Shown here: positions 37,307 to 49,741 of the stretch, piece by piece
Layout of the letters: each line of letters opens with the position of its first letter
Numbering within the stretch: the first letter of the stretch is position 1
Assembly (NCBI RefSeq): GCF_022758885.1
Contig: NZ_JALEBH010000001.1
Coordinates: 1,860,001-1,924,000, forward strand
Length of the DNA stretch: 64,000 nucleotides
Source of the DNA: Sphingobium sp. BYY-5
GTDB taxonomy: Bacteria > Pseudomonadota > Alphaproteobacteria > Sphingomonadales > Sphingomonadaceae
Direction of reading: 5' to 3'
The notes under the pieces: model-generated
Told to the model about the DNA's origin: nothing
Seen by the model: the letters and a program-made list of their open reading frames with translations, nothing else
The model's database searches: none
Made by a program: the position numbers and the translations under genes

Positions 37307-37798
37307 TCAGGAAGCATCCGCCGGCGACACGATGATGACCACCCGGCGATTTTCCGCCCTTCCGGTCGAAGAGCGGTTGCTTTCCACCGGAGCGCGCGCG
37401 CCCATGCCCACGACCCGCATGGCCGGTTGCGCCATGCCGCCGGCGACCAGCGCATCGGCCACCGCCTGCGCGCGCCGCAGCGACAGCGCTTCGTTATAGC
37501 TGGCCGAGCCGGTCGAATCGGTATGGCCCTCGACCCGCGCACCGTGGATGCCGACCGCCATCAACGCGCCGGAAATGCGCCCGATCGCGACTTTCTGATC
37601 GGGGATCAACATACTTTCGTCGGTGGCGAAGAGCAGCCGGTCGGCCATACCGAACTGCCAGTCCCCGTTCACCGGCTCGAAGCCCTGTTGCTTGAGTAGC
37701 GCGACCTGCTGCGGCGTGAAGCCGGCCTGCCGCGGCGGCTGGACCGTCTGGCACGCCGCCAGCAAAGCTATGGAAAGGAAGAGGAAAGCGTTACGCAT
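37307..37798 (-). CDS. yfiB: YfiB-like OmpA-domain lipoprotein
   Basis: 163-residue outer-membrane lipoprotein. The lipobox is IALLAAC (Cys16 from the ATG at 37798, preceded by AAGGA). A linker is followed by an OmpA-type peptidoglycan-binding domain with GHTDSTGSASYNEALSLRRA and GRAENRRVVI. It is the third gene of a YfiR-YfiN-YfiB set; in Pseudomonas YfiB captures YfiR at the outer membrane and thereby activates the cyclase YfiN. The gene order is the same here. The alternative start at 37813 is possible but has a poorer SD. Confidence 0.88.
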   Translation of the reverse strand: MRNAFLFLSIALLAACQTVQPPRQAGFTPQQVALLKQQGFEPVNGDWQFGMADRLLFATDESMLIPDQKVAIGRISGALMAVGIHGARVEGHTDSTGSASYNEALSLRRAQAVADALVAGGMAQPAMRVVGMGARAPVESNRSSTGRAENRRVVIIVSPADAS

Positions 37799-37814
37799 CT
37801 TGGTCCTTGTCATG

Positions 37815-39044
37815 TCATCGATCCTGGGCAGCGTTGCGCTCGCCTGTCTTGTCCGCGTACATGGCGGCATCGGCATGGCGCAACAAGTCGCGCGCGTCGG
37901 CGCTGTCCTCAGGATAGCAAGCGCTGCCGATGCTGAGCGATCCCTCGATGCTCTCGCCATTGGGCAGCATGATGGGCTGCGTCATCCCGTCAGCGATCCG
38001 CGCCTTGATCGCGCCAAGCTCGGCCGGCTCGACACCCGGCGCCAGGATGAGCGCAAATTCGTCCCCGCCCAGGCGGAAAGCCTGGTCGCCGGGCCGCAGT
38101 ACAACGCGCAACCGGGCAGCTATGACGATAAGCATCGCATCGCCCGCGTCATGGCCATGGGTGTCGTTGACCTGCTTGAAACGGTTGATGTCGATATAGA
38201 TGATGGCGAAGGATCGTTCCTCCGCATTCGACCGGGCGATGGTCGCAGGCAAGGTCTGCTCAAACATGGCGCGATTGCCGAGGCCCGTCAGCACGTCACG
38301 GGTGGCCTGTCGCTCCAGCATCCTGTTGTGCGACACGATACCCTTATGCCAATCATACAACTCGTCCAACAGCGCGTTGAAGTCGCGACCAAGCTGGTCG
38401 ACCTCCTGAATGTCGGAGGTTGGCGCGCGTCGATCGAACTGGCGATCGGCGCGTACTGCGTGGGCAACCTCGGCGATCTTGCTCAACGGCCCGGTGACAT
38501 CGCGATGCAAGCGCCGCGCCAGCGTCCAGGTGGCGACCAGAGTGAGGGCGAGGCAGGAGAACGCCGTCGTCAGGCCCGACAGGATGAAGCGCCCCAGCCC
38601 ATCCGCTCCTCCATAAACCCGGACCTGGGCGATCACCTCCCCACCACGTCGGACCTCCGCGCGTGCCGGGGACAGCGCGACCAGTTTCGCAACGCCCCGT
38701 TCGATCGCCACCATCGTCCCATCATCGGGCCGGCGCCATTCAACCAGCGGCGCCCCGCGGGGATCGCGTACATCCACCAGATGAACGCTTTCGGATGCCG
38801 CCACGGTCGTGATGCCGCGCCGGGCCGCATCCATATCGCCAAACACCAGAGCTGGCTCGACCGTATACGCCACTGTACGGGCGATCAGGGCGAGATTGTG
38901 ATCGGCATAGCTGCGAATGACCAGCACGCCAGTAACCATCAAGGCCACACCGGCGGTCAGCACGGCAAAAAGAATCAGGCGCATATGCCCACGCGCCAAC
39001 ACCTGACGCAGGGTAGGCATGGCGGGATCGGAGGACATCGGCAT
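37815..39044 (-). CDS. yfiN: YfiN-like membrane diguanylate cyclase
   Basis: 409-residue cyclase making cyclic di-GMP from two GTP. Topology: membrane helix about 21-43, periplasmic CHASE8-like sensor about 45-150, second helix about 155-175, HAMP to about 230, and a GGDEF domain. The active motif is RLGGDEFALI. The inhibitory I-site is present as RPGD five residues before GGDEF. The upstream gene is yfiR-like and the downstream one yfiB-like, matching the Pseudomonas YfiRNB signalling operon. The CHASE8 call is by position and resemblance. Confidence 0.9.
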   Translation of the reverse strand: MPMSSDPAMPTLRQVLARGHMRLILFAVLTAGVALMVTGVLVIRSYADHNLALIARTVAYTVEPALVFGDMDAARRGITTVAASESVHLVDVRDPRGAPLVEWRRPDDGTMVAIERGVAKLVALSPARAEVRRGGEVIAQVRVYGGADGLGRFILSGLTTAFSCLALTLVATWTLARRLHRDVTGPLSKIAEVAHAVRADRQFDRRAPTSDIQEVDQLGRDFNALLDELYDWHKGIVSHNRMLERQATRDVLTGLGNRAMFEQTLPATIARSNAEERSFAIIYIDINRFKQVNDTHGHDAGDAMLIVIAARLRVVLRPGDQAFRLGGDEFALILAPGVEPAELGAIKARIADGMTQPIMLPNGESIEGSLSIGSACYPEDSADARDLLRHADAAMYADKTGERNAAQDR

Positions 39045-39047
39045 CGC

Positions 39048-39599
39048 TCAATAACCCCCTTTCGACAAGCGCAGCACGCGCGGATCGATCTTGACGGCCG
39101 ATCGCGACACCGCGTCGATGCTGAGCTGGAAGGACAAGGACGTCTCTCCATAAAGCAGACAGAACATCGCGCCACTGCGGCAGTCCGGATCATCTTCGGC
39201 GATCGTCACGATTGCCTGATCGCGCAGGCTCGCAATCAGGCTGCGCATCGGCGCAGCGCCGACCCGGCCGATATAAAGCGCATCGCAACGATCCGGCGCA
39301 ACCACCCCCTGTCCGTCCAATTTCGCCAGCTCCACCCGGACGCCGTTGGACAAGTCGATGCCGGCCAACCGCCCGGCATGGCGCGTGACACCCGCAAGAC
39401 AAAGCCGCACGACCGGGCGGGGAGAAGGCCAGCGTGTATATTCAAGGATAGCGCCCACCATGCGCGCAGTCCCCGCGGCCACCGAATCAGGACCGGAGCC
39501 AAGCGGCATCATAACGGGCTGGGTCGGAGGCGCCGCAAGGACGGCGGTCGGCGTCAGCAGCAGCAACCAGAATAGTAAACAGCGCAAACCCGACGACAC
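39048..39599 (-). CDS. yfiR: YfiR-family periplasmic regulator
   Basis: 183-residue exported DUF4154/YfiR protein. The signal peptide (LRCLLFWLLLLTPTAVLAAP) is followed by VGAILEYTRWP and the terminal ISFQL-like strand FQLSIDAVSRSAVKIDPRVLRL typical of YfiR. Cysteines in RLCLAG, RCDAL, DCRSG and MFCLL may form the disulfides known to stabilise YfiR. YfiR represses YfiN in the periplasm. The start is uncertain: GTG at 39599 has GGAGG very close, and TTG at 39587 is an alternative. Confidence 0.85.
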   Translation of the reverse strand: MSSGLRCLLFWLLLLTPTAVLAAPPTQPVMMPLGSGPDSVAAGTARMVGAILEYTRWPSPRPVVRLCLAGVTRHAGRLAGIDLSNGVRVELAKLDGQGVVAPDRCDALYIGRVGAAPMRSLIASLRDQAIVTIAEDDPDCRSGAMFCLLYGETSLSFQLSIDAVSRSAVKIDPRVLRLSKGGY

Positions 39600-39729
39600 T
39601 CCTCCATGCCCGAAGGCTGTGCCGAATATAGTTAATCGGGGTCAAAATATAGTGGAAATCATTTCGTTCTCGTTACGGTGACAGTAGGGCGCGCTGGCGG
39701 GAGTCTGTCCAGCGGATTAGATAAATGGA

Positions 39730-39933
39730 ATGGACAGCCCCTGTCGAAATCTATGCGCGCTCGACCGCGATCGAAAGATGTGCACGGGTTGCGGCCGGAG
39801 CATCGAGGAAATCGTCCATTGGCGCAGCATGAGCGATGCCGCGCGGGCCGACGTTATGGCGCGGGTGCGGGACTTCCAGCCTGTAGAGCGCCCTTCTCCT
39901 TTTCCGCCGCCTGGGCGTCGAACGTCGCCTTGA
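39730..39933 (+). CDS. DUF1289 small cysteine-rich protein
   Basis: 67-residue protein with the DUF1289 signature: CRNLC, then CTGCGR and the following SIEEIVHWRSMSDAARADVMARV. The four cysteines suggest a metal or Fe-S site. Function is unknown. It diverges from the yfi operon, and its last 80 bases run antisense through the 3' end of the HExxH/TPR gene. The C-terminal FQPVERPSPFPPPGRRTSP falls in that overlap and is not conserved in character. The SD is weak. Confidence 0.75.
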   Translation: MDSPCRNLCALDRDRKMCTGCGRSIEEIVHWRSMSDAARADVMARVRDFQPVERPSPFPPPGRRTSP

Positions 39934-41377
39934 GCCGGAGCGCATTGTCGCGCATCTCCGATCCATGGGGTGAATAGGCGATTGGATCGAGCAGGGTCGA
40001 CGCCGCCTTATAATCGCCGCGCGCCGCCATAGCATGAGCGAAATTGACGCGATATTCCGGGCTTTGCGGCAGGAGGAGGAAGGCCTTGTAGAGGCCGTCA
40101 TAGCCCAGGTCGGGCATCTTGCCCCCGCGCATCGCATGATAGCGGTAGAAGAGCGCGAGCGGCACGGGATCTTCCGTATCGGCCCGGTTCGCGCGGACGA
40201 TCGACGTCAAAGCCGCCTTCCAATCCTCATCCTTGTCGCTCTCATGCGCCCGTTCGAGCAGCACTTCGGCGCGCACGGCATAGGCGCGCGCGGACTTGGG
40301 GTCGATCGCGATCGCCCGGTCGGCGTCGGCCAGCGCCGCATCCTTCTGCTCCGCCGCCCAGTCGGCCTCGGCGAGCAGGGCCAGAGCGTAGGCGCTGGCG
40401 GGATATTTCGCGGAAACAGACCGAATCGCGGTGACGATCCCCGGCAGTTCGTCCGTCTTGGGACGATTGATGAGCCGCAATTCATCCTCGATCAGATCGC
40501 CCTGCGCCGGATCGACCGCGCTGACCGTGATCGCATCGATCTTCAATTCCTTGGGCCTGAGCACCGATGCCGTTAAGCGATGCCGCATATAGATTTTGAG
40601 ATCCTTCTCCAGCCCGGCCAGCCCGCCCGCGAAATAGCTGTCGGGCTGCATATCCTTCACGCCATCGGCGACATCCTTCAGATAGCGGGCGATTTCGGCA
40701 CGACGGTCAGCCTTATACTGGAAATAATGGGTCAGCAGCCAGGCGGTGCCATAATAGCGGTCGCCATCGCGCAAACTGAGGCCATCGGTATTGCGGGCGA
40801 AGAGATTAGCGACCGGATAGGGGGATCCCAGCACCAGTCCCGGCGCTCGCGCCATTGGAATATGACCGAATTCGATCGAACCATCCTTGGGAAATTTCAC
40901 CACCGAGAAAAATTCGGCGAACCCCTCCACATACCAGGCGGGGTAGGCTGCCGGGAAATGATGCAGCATGAAATGATGAGTATATTCGTGGAAGAGGATT
41001 TCCTCCGCCCCGAAATCGAACTGGTTGGACTTTCTTTCCCGCGACAGCACGGCAAAGGCGGTCCGGTCCGACGTAGTGTAGAAGCCCCCGATATTGCGAT
41101 TGCGGGCCAGGCTCTTCACCTTGTCTTCGCTCGACAGCAGATAGACCTTGACCGGACTGCCACGGTCCGGGTCCGTGACGCCGGTGACGGTGCGCAACAG
41201 ATAATCGAACTTCTCCAGCCGCTCGGCGAAGTTGCGCAGCGTTTCGTCCCTGCCTTCGCTATAGACGGTGAAGTGACGACTTTGCGCCTGCCACCAGGCC
41301 GCCTGCGCCGTGCCCATGCTCATCACGGCCAGGCCAAACCCGGCCAGCGCCTGCATCCAGAATCGCGCGCGTCGCAT
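39854..41377 (-). CDS. Exported TPR protein with HExxH metallopeptidase-like motif
   Basis: 507-residue exported protein; the signal peptide from the ATG at 41377 (preceded by GGGGAAG) ends GTAQAA. WWQAQSRHFTVYSEG opens a domain with ILFHEYTHHFMLHHFPAAYPAWYVEGFAEFF, a classic zinc-metallopeptidase helix (HExxH plus downstream Glu). The C-terminal half is TPR repeats (about 355-490). The architecture resembles DUF1570-like peptidase-MA proteins. Activity is predicted from motifs only. The 3' end overlaps the DUF1289 gene. Confidence 0.82.
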   Translation of the reverse strand: MRRARFWMQALAGFGLAVMSMGTAQAAWWQAQSRHFTVYSEGRDETLRNFAERLEKFDYLLRTVTGVTDPDRGSPVKVYLLSSEDKVKSLARNRNIGGFYTTSDRTAFAVLSRERKSNQFDFGAEEILFHEYTHHFMLHHFPAAYPAWYVEGFAEFFSVVKFPKDGSIEFGHIPMARAPGLVLGSPYPVANLFARNTDGLSLRDGDRYYGTAWLLTHYFQYKADRRAEIARYLKDVADGVKDMQPDSYFAGGLAGLEKDLKIYMRHRLTASVLRPKELKIDAITVSAVDPAQGDLIEDELRLINRPKTDELPGIVTAIRSVSAKYPASAYALALLAEADWAAEQKDAALADADRAIAIDPKSARAYAVRAEVLLERAHESDKDEDWKAALTSIVRANRADTEDPVPLALFYRYHAMRGGKMPDLGYDGLYKAFLLLPQSPEYRVNFAHAMAARGDYKAASTLLDPIAYSPHGSEMRDNALRLKATFDAQAAEKEKGALQAGSPAPAP

Positions 41378-41445
41378 ATCTTCCCCCACAGATCCCGGCC
41401 GATTTTGATCGAGCCAGGGGGAGAAGGAAAGATGCAATCTATCCG

Positions 41446-42507
41446 TTACTCGCCATTTTCCCGCGCCAGCAGTGCCTGTTTCCTGTCCACGCCCCAGGCA
41501 TAGCCGCCCATGCCGCCATCGCTGCGGACCACGCGATGGCATGGGATAAGGACGGCGAGATTATTGTCGCCGCAGGCCGTACCCGCCGCACGCACGGCAC
41601 CGGGACGTCCGATTGCGGCGGCAATGTCGCCATAGCTGCGCGTTTCGCCCGGCGGAATGGCGCGCAGAGCGGCCCAGATCGCCTGCTGGAACGCGGTGCC
41701 GCCCACATCGACAGGGAGGTCCGCGCCAGCAGCGGGATCGTCGACCAGCGCGGCAACCCTCTGCGCCATGGCGTCCAGCACCGGATCGGCCGGGCAGAGG
41801 TCCGCATGAGGGAAACGGACGCGCAGCTCGGCCTCGTCTTCGCCAAAGCTGATGCGGCAGAGTCCCTTTTCGGTTGCCGCTATCAGTACCCGACCCAGGC
41901 TGCTGTCGATGGTGCGCCACCGGATCGTCACGCCGCGTCCGCCCCCCTTCCAGGCGCTCGGCGTCATGCCCAGATGCTTTTCCGCATCGGCATAGGCGCG
42001 GCTCGGCGCGTTATAGCCCGCTTCATAAATGGCGCCCGTGACGCTTCCCTCCTGCGTCAGCGCCTCCTTCAGCCGCTCGGCGCGCAGGCCGCGCGCCCAG
42101 GCGGCGGGGGTAAGGCCTGTCTCGCGCTTGAAGAGGCGATGGAAATGATGCGGCGCATAGCCGACATGCGCGGCGACCGCTTCCAGCCTGGGCGCTTCCT
42201 CCGCCGCCTCGATGAAGGCGATCGCAACCTCCACCGCCAGTCGGTCGCGCCCGATCTCATCGGGGCGGCAGCGCAGACAGGCACGAAAACCGGCCGCCCG
42301 CGCTGCCGCCGGATCGGGCAGGAAGCTCATATTCTCGCGCCTGGGGTGGCGCGCGGCGCAACTGGGCTTGCAATAAATGCCCGTCGTGGACACGCAGCCA
42401 ACGAAACGCCCGTCCATCGCCCGGTCGCGGCGCAGAAAAGCTTCCCAGCAGGCATCGGCGTCGGGCATGGCCGACAGAGAGGGGGCGGGATGAGTCATCT
42501 GGTTCAT
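41446..42507 (-). CDS. ada: Bifunctional DNA repair methyltransferase/activator Ada
   Basis: 354-residue Ada. The N-terminal zinc domain contains TTGIYCKPSCAARHPRRENMSF and FRACLRCRP, which remove methyl groups from phosphotriesters and trigger activation. An AraC-type HTH follows (about 100-185). The C-terminal O6-methylguanine methyltransferase has PCHRVV with acceptor Cys324. Alkylation damage converts it into an activator of its own regulon. Start choice is uncertain between 42507 and 42498. It diverges from the protease gene. Confidence 0.95.
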   Translation of the reverse strand: MNQMTHPAPSLSAMPDADACWEAFLRRDRAMDGRFVGCVSTTGIYCKPSCAARHPRRENMSFLPDPAAARAAGFRACLRCRPDEIGRDRLAVEVAIAFIEAAEEAPRLEAVAAHVGYAPHHFHRLFKRETGLTPAAWARGLRAERLKEALTQEGSVTGAIYEAGYNAPSRAYADAEKHLGMTPSAWKGGGRGVTIRWRTIDSSLGRVLIAATEKGLCRISFGEDEAELRVRFPHADLCPADPVLDAMAQRVAALVDDPAAGADLPVDVGGTAFQQAIWAALRAIPPGETRSYGDIAAAIGRPGAVRAAGTACGDNNLAVLIPCHRVVRSDGGMGGYAWGVDRKQALLARENGE

Positions 42508-42619
42508 GACTATATGCGATAGAATGAGCCTGCCTGTCATGCTTCCCGCGCCTTGCCGTCAAAGCATTTCATCTTTTCCCGATTGCGCCTGGCCCGCCAT
42601 CGCATATGAATGCGCCACG

Positions 42620-44179
42620 ATGGTCGCCCTTCTCCGCCGCTTCGCCCCTGTCCTTGGCCTCATGGTCGCGTTGCTTGCGCCAGCATCGCTCCATGCCGAA
42701 CAACAGGATGTCACCGCCGCCGCACGCGGTGTGGTGCGCGTCGCGTTGGTCGCGACCGACGGGTCGGATGCCTATTTCGTCGGCCATGGCAGCGGCTTTG
42801 CCGTCGCGCCCGACAAGGTGCTGACCAATGCCCATGTGGTCGAACTGGCCCGCGAGGAGAAGAATCTCGTCATCGGGGTCATCCCGTCCGAAGGGACCAA
42901 GACCTATGGCGGGCGAATCATCGCCTTTTCACCGGGCAACGACCTGGCCCTGATCCAGTTGGAGGAAGGCCATCTGCCCGTCAGCACTTTCTACGCAGGT
43001 GCGGTGAGCGACGGGCAGCATGTCACCGCGATCGGCTATCCCGGCACGGTCGACCGGGCGCAGGGGCTGGGCCTCAAGCAACTGGTCGAACCGCTCGCGA
43101 CGGTGAAGACCAGCGGCACCATATCATCGGGCCGCGCCAGCCAGAGCTTCGACACCATCCTCCACACCGCGCCCCTCGCCGCCGGCAATAGCGGCGGTCC
43201 CCTGATCGACGATTGCGGGCGGGTGCTGGGCGTCAACAGCTTCGGATCGGTGTCGGACGGCAATGATGCCGAGTTCGGATTCGCCGTTTCCTGGCGCGAA
43301 GTCGCCTCCTTCCTGCGGCAGGCGGGCGTTTCCTCGCTCCATACCGTGGTCGGTTGCCGGTCGATGGCGGAGGCGGACGCCGCCGAAGCCTCCATCACCC
43401 AGCGCGAAGCACAGGCGAGCGAGCAGAAGAACCGCGCCAGCGCCGATGCGCGCGAGGAAGCCCTGACCCGCGCGCGCGACACGGCCGAACGCGACGTCAT
43501 CGCCGCGCGCGAAAATGCAATGGCAGGCGCGGCGGTGCTGCTGGCGCTCGCCGTGCTGGGCCTGGGCGCAGGCGGCCTTTTCTACACGCAGGGGAAGGAA
43601 AGGAAGACAATCTGGTTCCTGGCTGGCGGCGGCATATTGCTGCTTGCGGCGTTGGGGCTCTTCTTCCTCAAGCCCAGCTTCTCCAGCATCGATGAGCGAG
43701 TGAAACTGCCCGATGACAAGGGCGTGACGGCCAACAGCGCCTATGCCTGGGCCGGCGACAATGTCTGCAAGGTCGATCTCAACCGCAGCCGCCTTACCGT
43801 TTCACAGCCCAACGATGTCGGCTTCACCTGGGCCGAGGGGGGATGCGTCAATGGCGATACCCAATATGTCGCCGCCGGCACCCAGTGGCAGCGCGCCAAT
43901 GTTCCTGACCAGGGCAATTTCGTATCGACCAGCCAGTTCGACCCGGCCACCGGCACGCTGCGCGTTCAACGCTGGCTGCCCGATCTGGATATGATGGACA
44001 AGGCGCGGGCGCTGCTGAAGGACAAGCCGGTCAAGGGTTGCGGTACGAATCCTGACCTGCTCGCCCGGATCGCGACCCTGCAATCGGACCTTGCCGCCCT
44101 GCTTCCTGCCCAGCCCAATGAACGGATCGTCTATCATTGCCAGAAGGGCCAGCTTGCCCCAACCGATCCTGCCAAATAA
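42620..44179 (+). CDS. Membrane-anchored trypsin-like serine protease
   Basis: 519-residue protein. A signal peptide (LLRRFAPVLGLMVALLAPAS) precedes a DegP-type protease domain with the triad TNAHVVE, NDLALIQLE and GNSGGPL. No PDZ domain follows. Instead there is a charged coiled coil (about 255-290, ITQREAQASEQKNRASADAR) and two membrane helices (AVLLALAVLGLGAGGLFYT and IWFLAGGGILLLAALGLFF). An unrecognised C-terminal domain of about 150 residues contains four or more cysteines. The combination is unusual for trypsin-like proteases. Confidence 0.82.
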   Translation: MVALLRRFAPVLGLMVALLAPASLHAEQQDVTAAARGVVRVALVATDGSDAYFVGHGSGFAVAPDKVLTNAHVVELAREEKNLVIGVIPSEGTKTYGGRIIAFSPGNDLALIQLEEGHLPVSTFYAGAVSDGQHVTAIGYPGTVDRAQGLGLKQLVEPLATVKTSGTISSGRASQSFDTILHTAPLAAGNSGGPLIDDCGRVLGVNSFGSVSDGNDAEFGFAVSWREVASFLRQAGVSSLHTVVGCRSMAEADAAEASITQREAQASEQKNRASADAREEALTRARDTAERDVIAARENAMAGAAVLLALAVLGLGAGGLFYTQGKERKTIWFLAGGGILLLAALGLFFLKPSFSSIDERVKLPDDKGVTANSAYAWAGDNVCKVDLNRSRLTVSQPNDVGFTWAEGGCVNGDTQYVAAGTQWQRANVPDQGNFVSTSQFDPATGTLRVQRWLPDLDMMDKARALLKDKPVKGCGTNPDLLARIATLQSDLAALLPAQPNERIVYHCQKGQLAPTDPAK

Positions 44180-44366
44180 CCGATTCGTCGCAGCATAAAT
44201 ACTCAGGCAAATAGCCGCGATTTCGCCCTGATGATGGAATCGCGTCACATGACTTGCATAGTCATAATCGCACTGCTAACCGGCCCGGCGACAGGGGTTC
44301 GGGACGGCATCAAACCGCGCCCCTCTTTTTGCATGACCGGCAAATCAAGTGGAGGACGGTAAGCGC

Positions 44367-46453
<2,087 letters not shown>

Positions 46454-46464
46454 CTAAGCAACAA

Positions 46465-46536
46465 CCGTCACCCCAGCGAAAGCTGGGGTCTCCCTTCCTT
46501 CAAGAAGAGAGATGCCAGCTTTCGCTGGCATGACGG
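46465..46536. repeat. Two-hairpin intergenic repeat (REP-like), copy A
   Basis: Outer ends CCGTCA and TGACGG (46465-46470, 46531-46536) enclose hairpins CCCCAGC-GAAA-GCTGGGG (46471-46488) and GCCAGC-TTTC-GCTGGC (46514-46529). The same architecture with different stem sequences recurs at 62325-62416. It lies between atpA and the inserted LysE gene. Confidence 0.8.
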
Positions 46537-46563
46537 AAGAAAGGAAACGGAACCGCGCTTTAG

Positions 46564-47190
46564 ATGCTGACCGCCCATTCCCTCCTTGCCTGGACCGTCA
46601 TGGCGATCGGTCTGGTGCTGCTGCCGGGACCGGACACCATGCTGGTGGCCGGCCATGCAGCGCGCCGTGGTTTCAAGGCTGGGATGGCGGCGATCGGTGG
46701 CATTCAACTGGGCGGCCTGTTCTACATGCTGCTGTGCGGCTTCGGCTTCCTCAGCGTGCTGAACGCGGTGCCGGGCCTGTTCATGGCGGTGAAGATCGCC
46801 GGCGCGCTCTATCTGGCGTGGATGGGTTTCGGCCTGCTGCGCGGGGCGATCAAGCCGGCCCCGGCTTCGGACGCACCCAAGATGCGACTGGGTGGATCGC
46901 CCTTCATGCAGGGCTTCATCAGCACCGTGCTGAACCCGAAGGTCGCGATCTTCTTCCTCGCCGCGCTGCCGCAATTCGTCGGCACCGGCCCCGATGCGCC
47001 GTGGCAGGGTATGTTGCTGATCGCGATCGTCTATGTGCTGGGCTTCTTCTGGTGCGCCCTGCTCGCCGCGCTCGCCACCAAGGCGGGCCGCAAGGTCGGT
47101 CAAAGCAGCGCGATGCGCTGGTTCGAAGGCGCCATGGGCGTCGGTTTCTTTGGTCTCGCGGGTCGTCTGGCCCTTGCTCGGAATGTTTGA
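46564..47190 (+). CDS. LysE/RhtB-family amino-acid exporter
   Basis: 208-residue membrane protein with about six helices. It has the LysE signature LLPGPDTMLVAGHAARRGFKAG near residues 19-40 and FISTVLNPKVAIFFLAALPQF in the second half. The family exports amino acids or derivatives. It sits within the atp operon, 110 bases after atpA and 3 bases before atpG, so it is very probably co-transcribed with atpG-atpD-atpC. The neighbouring palindromic repeat suggests it arrived by rearrangement. Confidence 0.92.
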   Translation: MLTAHSLLAWTVMAIGLVLLPGPDTMLVAGHAARRGFKAGMAAIGGIQLGGLFYMLLCGFGFLSVLNAVPGLFMAVKIAGALYLAWMGFGLLRGAIKPAPASDAPKMRLGGSPFMQGFISTVLNPKVAIFFLAALPQFVGTGPDAPWQGMLLIAIVYVLGFFWCALLAALATKAGRKVGQSSAMRWFEGAMGVGFFGLAGRLALARNV

Positions 47191-47193
47191 ACT

Positions 47194-48078
47194 ATGCCTA
47201 GCCTCAAGGAACTGAAGATTCGCCGGGATTCGGTGAAGTCGACCCAGAAGATCACCAAGGCGAAGCAGATGGTCGCCGCCGCGAAGCTGCGCAAGGCGCA
47301 GGCTGCGGCCGAGGCAGCGCGCCCCTATTCCGGCCGTCTGGAAGCGGTGGTCGCCAGCCTTGCTTCCAAGATCGCGGGCGGTTCGGGCGAAGGCGCCTCC
47401 CCCCTGCTCGCGGGCACCGGCAAGGACGATGTGCATCTGCTGGTCGTCGCCAATTCCGATCGTGGTCTGGCGGGCGCATTCAACGCGAACATCGTCAAGG
47501 CCGCGCGCGTCAAGGCCGATGATCTGATCAAGCAGGGCAAGACGGTGAAGTTCTACCTGATCGGCCGCAAGGGGCGCCCGGTCATCAACCGCACCTTCCC
47601 CGGCATGATCGTCGCCCAATATGACACGACCGGTGCCAAGGAACCCAATTACGACCAGGCGCACGCCATAGCCAATGAACTGACCGACATGTATCTGAAC
47701 GGCAAGTTCGACGTCGCGCACCTTTTCTATTCGCGCTTCAAGTCGGCCCTCGCGCAGATTCCGACCGAGCAGCAGATCATCCCGGTCAAGATCCCCGAGG
47801 ATGCCGACCGCAACGCGATTGCCGCGACGGTGGAATATGAACCGAGCGAAGAAGCGATCCTGGACGAATTGCTGCCGCGCAACGTGTCGATCCAGCTTTT
47901 CAAGGCGTTGCTGGAAAACAACGCATCGGAGCAAGGCGCATCGATGACCGCCATGGACAATGCGACACGCAACGCCGGCGACCTCATCAACAAGCTGAAC
48001 ATTCAGTATAACCGTGGCCGCCAGGCCGCGATCACCACCGAACTCGTCGAAATCATCTCGGGCGCCGAAGCCCTTTAA
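47194..48078 (+). CDS. atpG: ATP synthase F1 subunit gamma
   Basis: 294-residue central rotor shaft. The opening [35 protein letters not shown] and the C-terminal [39 protein letters not shown] are invariant-type helices. The start lies 3 bases after the LysE gene stop, with AGG-poor but usable context. It is followed by atpD 21 bases later. Confidence 0.97.
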   Translation: MPSLKELKIRRDSVKSTQKITKAKQMVAAAKLRKAQAAAEAARPYSGRLEAVVASLASKIAGGSGEGASPLLAGTGKDDVHLLVVANSDRGLAGAFNANIVKAARVKADDLIKQGKTVKFYLIGRKGRPVINRTFPGMIVAQYDTTGAKEPNYDQAHAIANELTDMYLNGKFDVAHLFYSRFKSALAQIPTEQQIIPVKIPEDADRNAIAATVEYEPSEEAILDELLPRNVSIQLFKALLENNASEQGASMTAMDNATRNAGDLINKLNIQYNRGRQAAITTELVEIISGAEAL

Positions 48079-49560
<1,482 letters not shown>

Positions 49561-49575
49561 GCTGACCGAAAATAG

Positions 49576-49730
49576 CCCCTCCCTTTCAAGGGAGGGGTTG
49601 GGGTGGGTGGTGAGCGAAGCGAACCTGCAACCTATCCCGAAAGATTGCAGGCGATTGCTGCGCAATCGCACCCACCCCCCGCCCTCTTAGGAGGGTCACG
49701 TGCCCCTCCTAAGACTTGAAAGGGAGGGGG
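49576..49730. repeat. Palindromic intergenic repeat, CCCCTCCCT family, copy 3
   Basis: Head CCCCTCCCTT/AAGGGAGGGG at 49576-49597, then GGGGTGGGTGG, and the inverted CGCACCCACCCCCC at about 49667-49680. A longer second end, CCCTCTTAGGAGGG followed by CCCCTCCTAAG ... GGGAGGGG, closes it. It has been inserted between atpD and atpC, and its final purine run directly precedes the atpC start. Confidence 0.85.
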
Positions 49731-49741
49731 GAGAGTTAATG

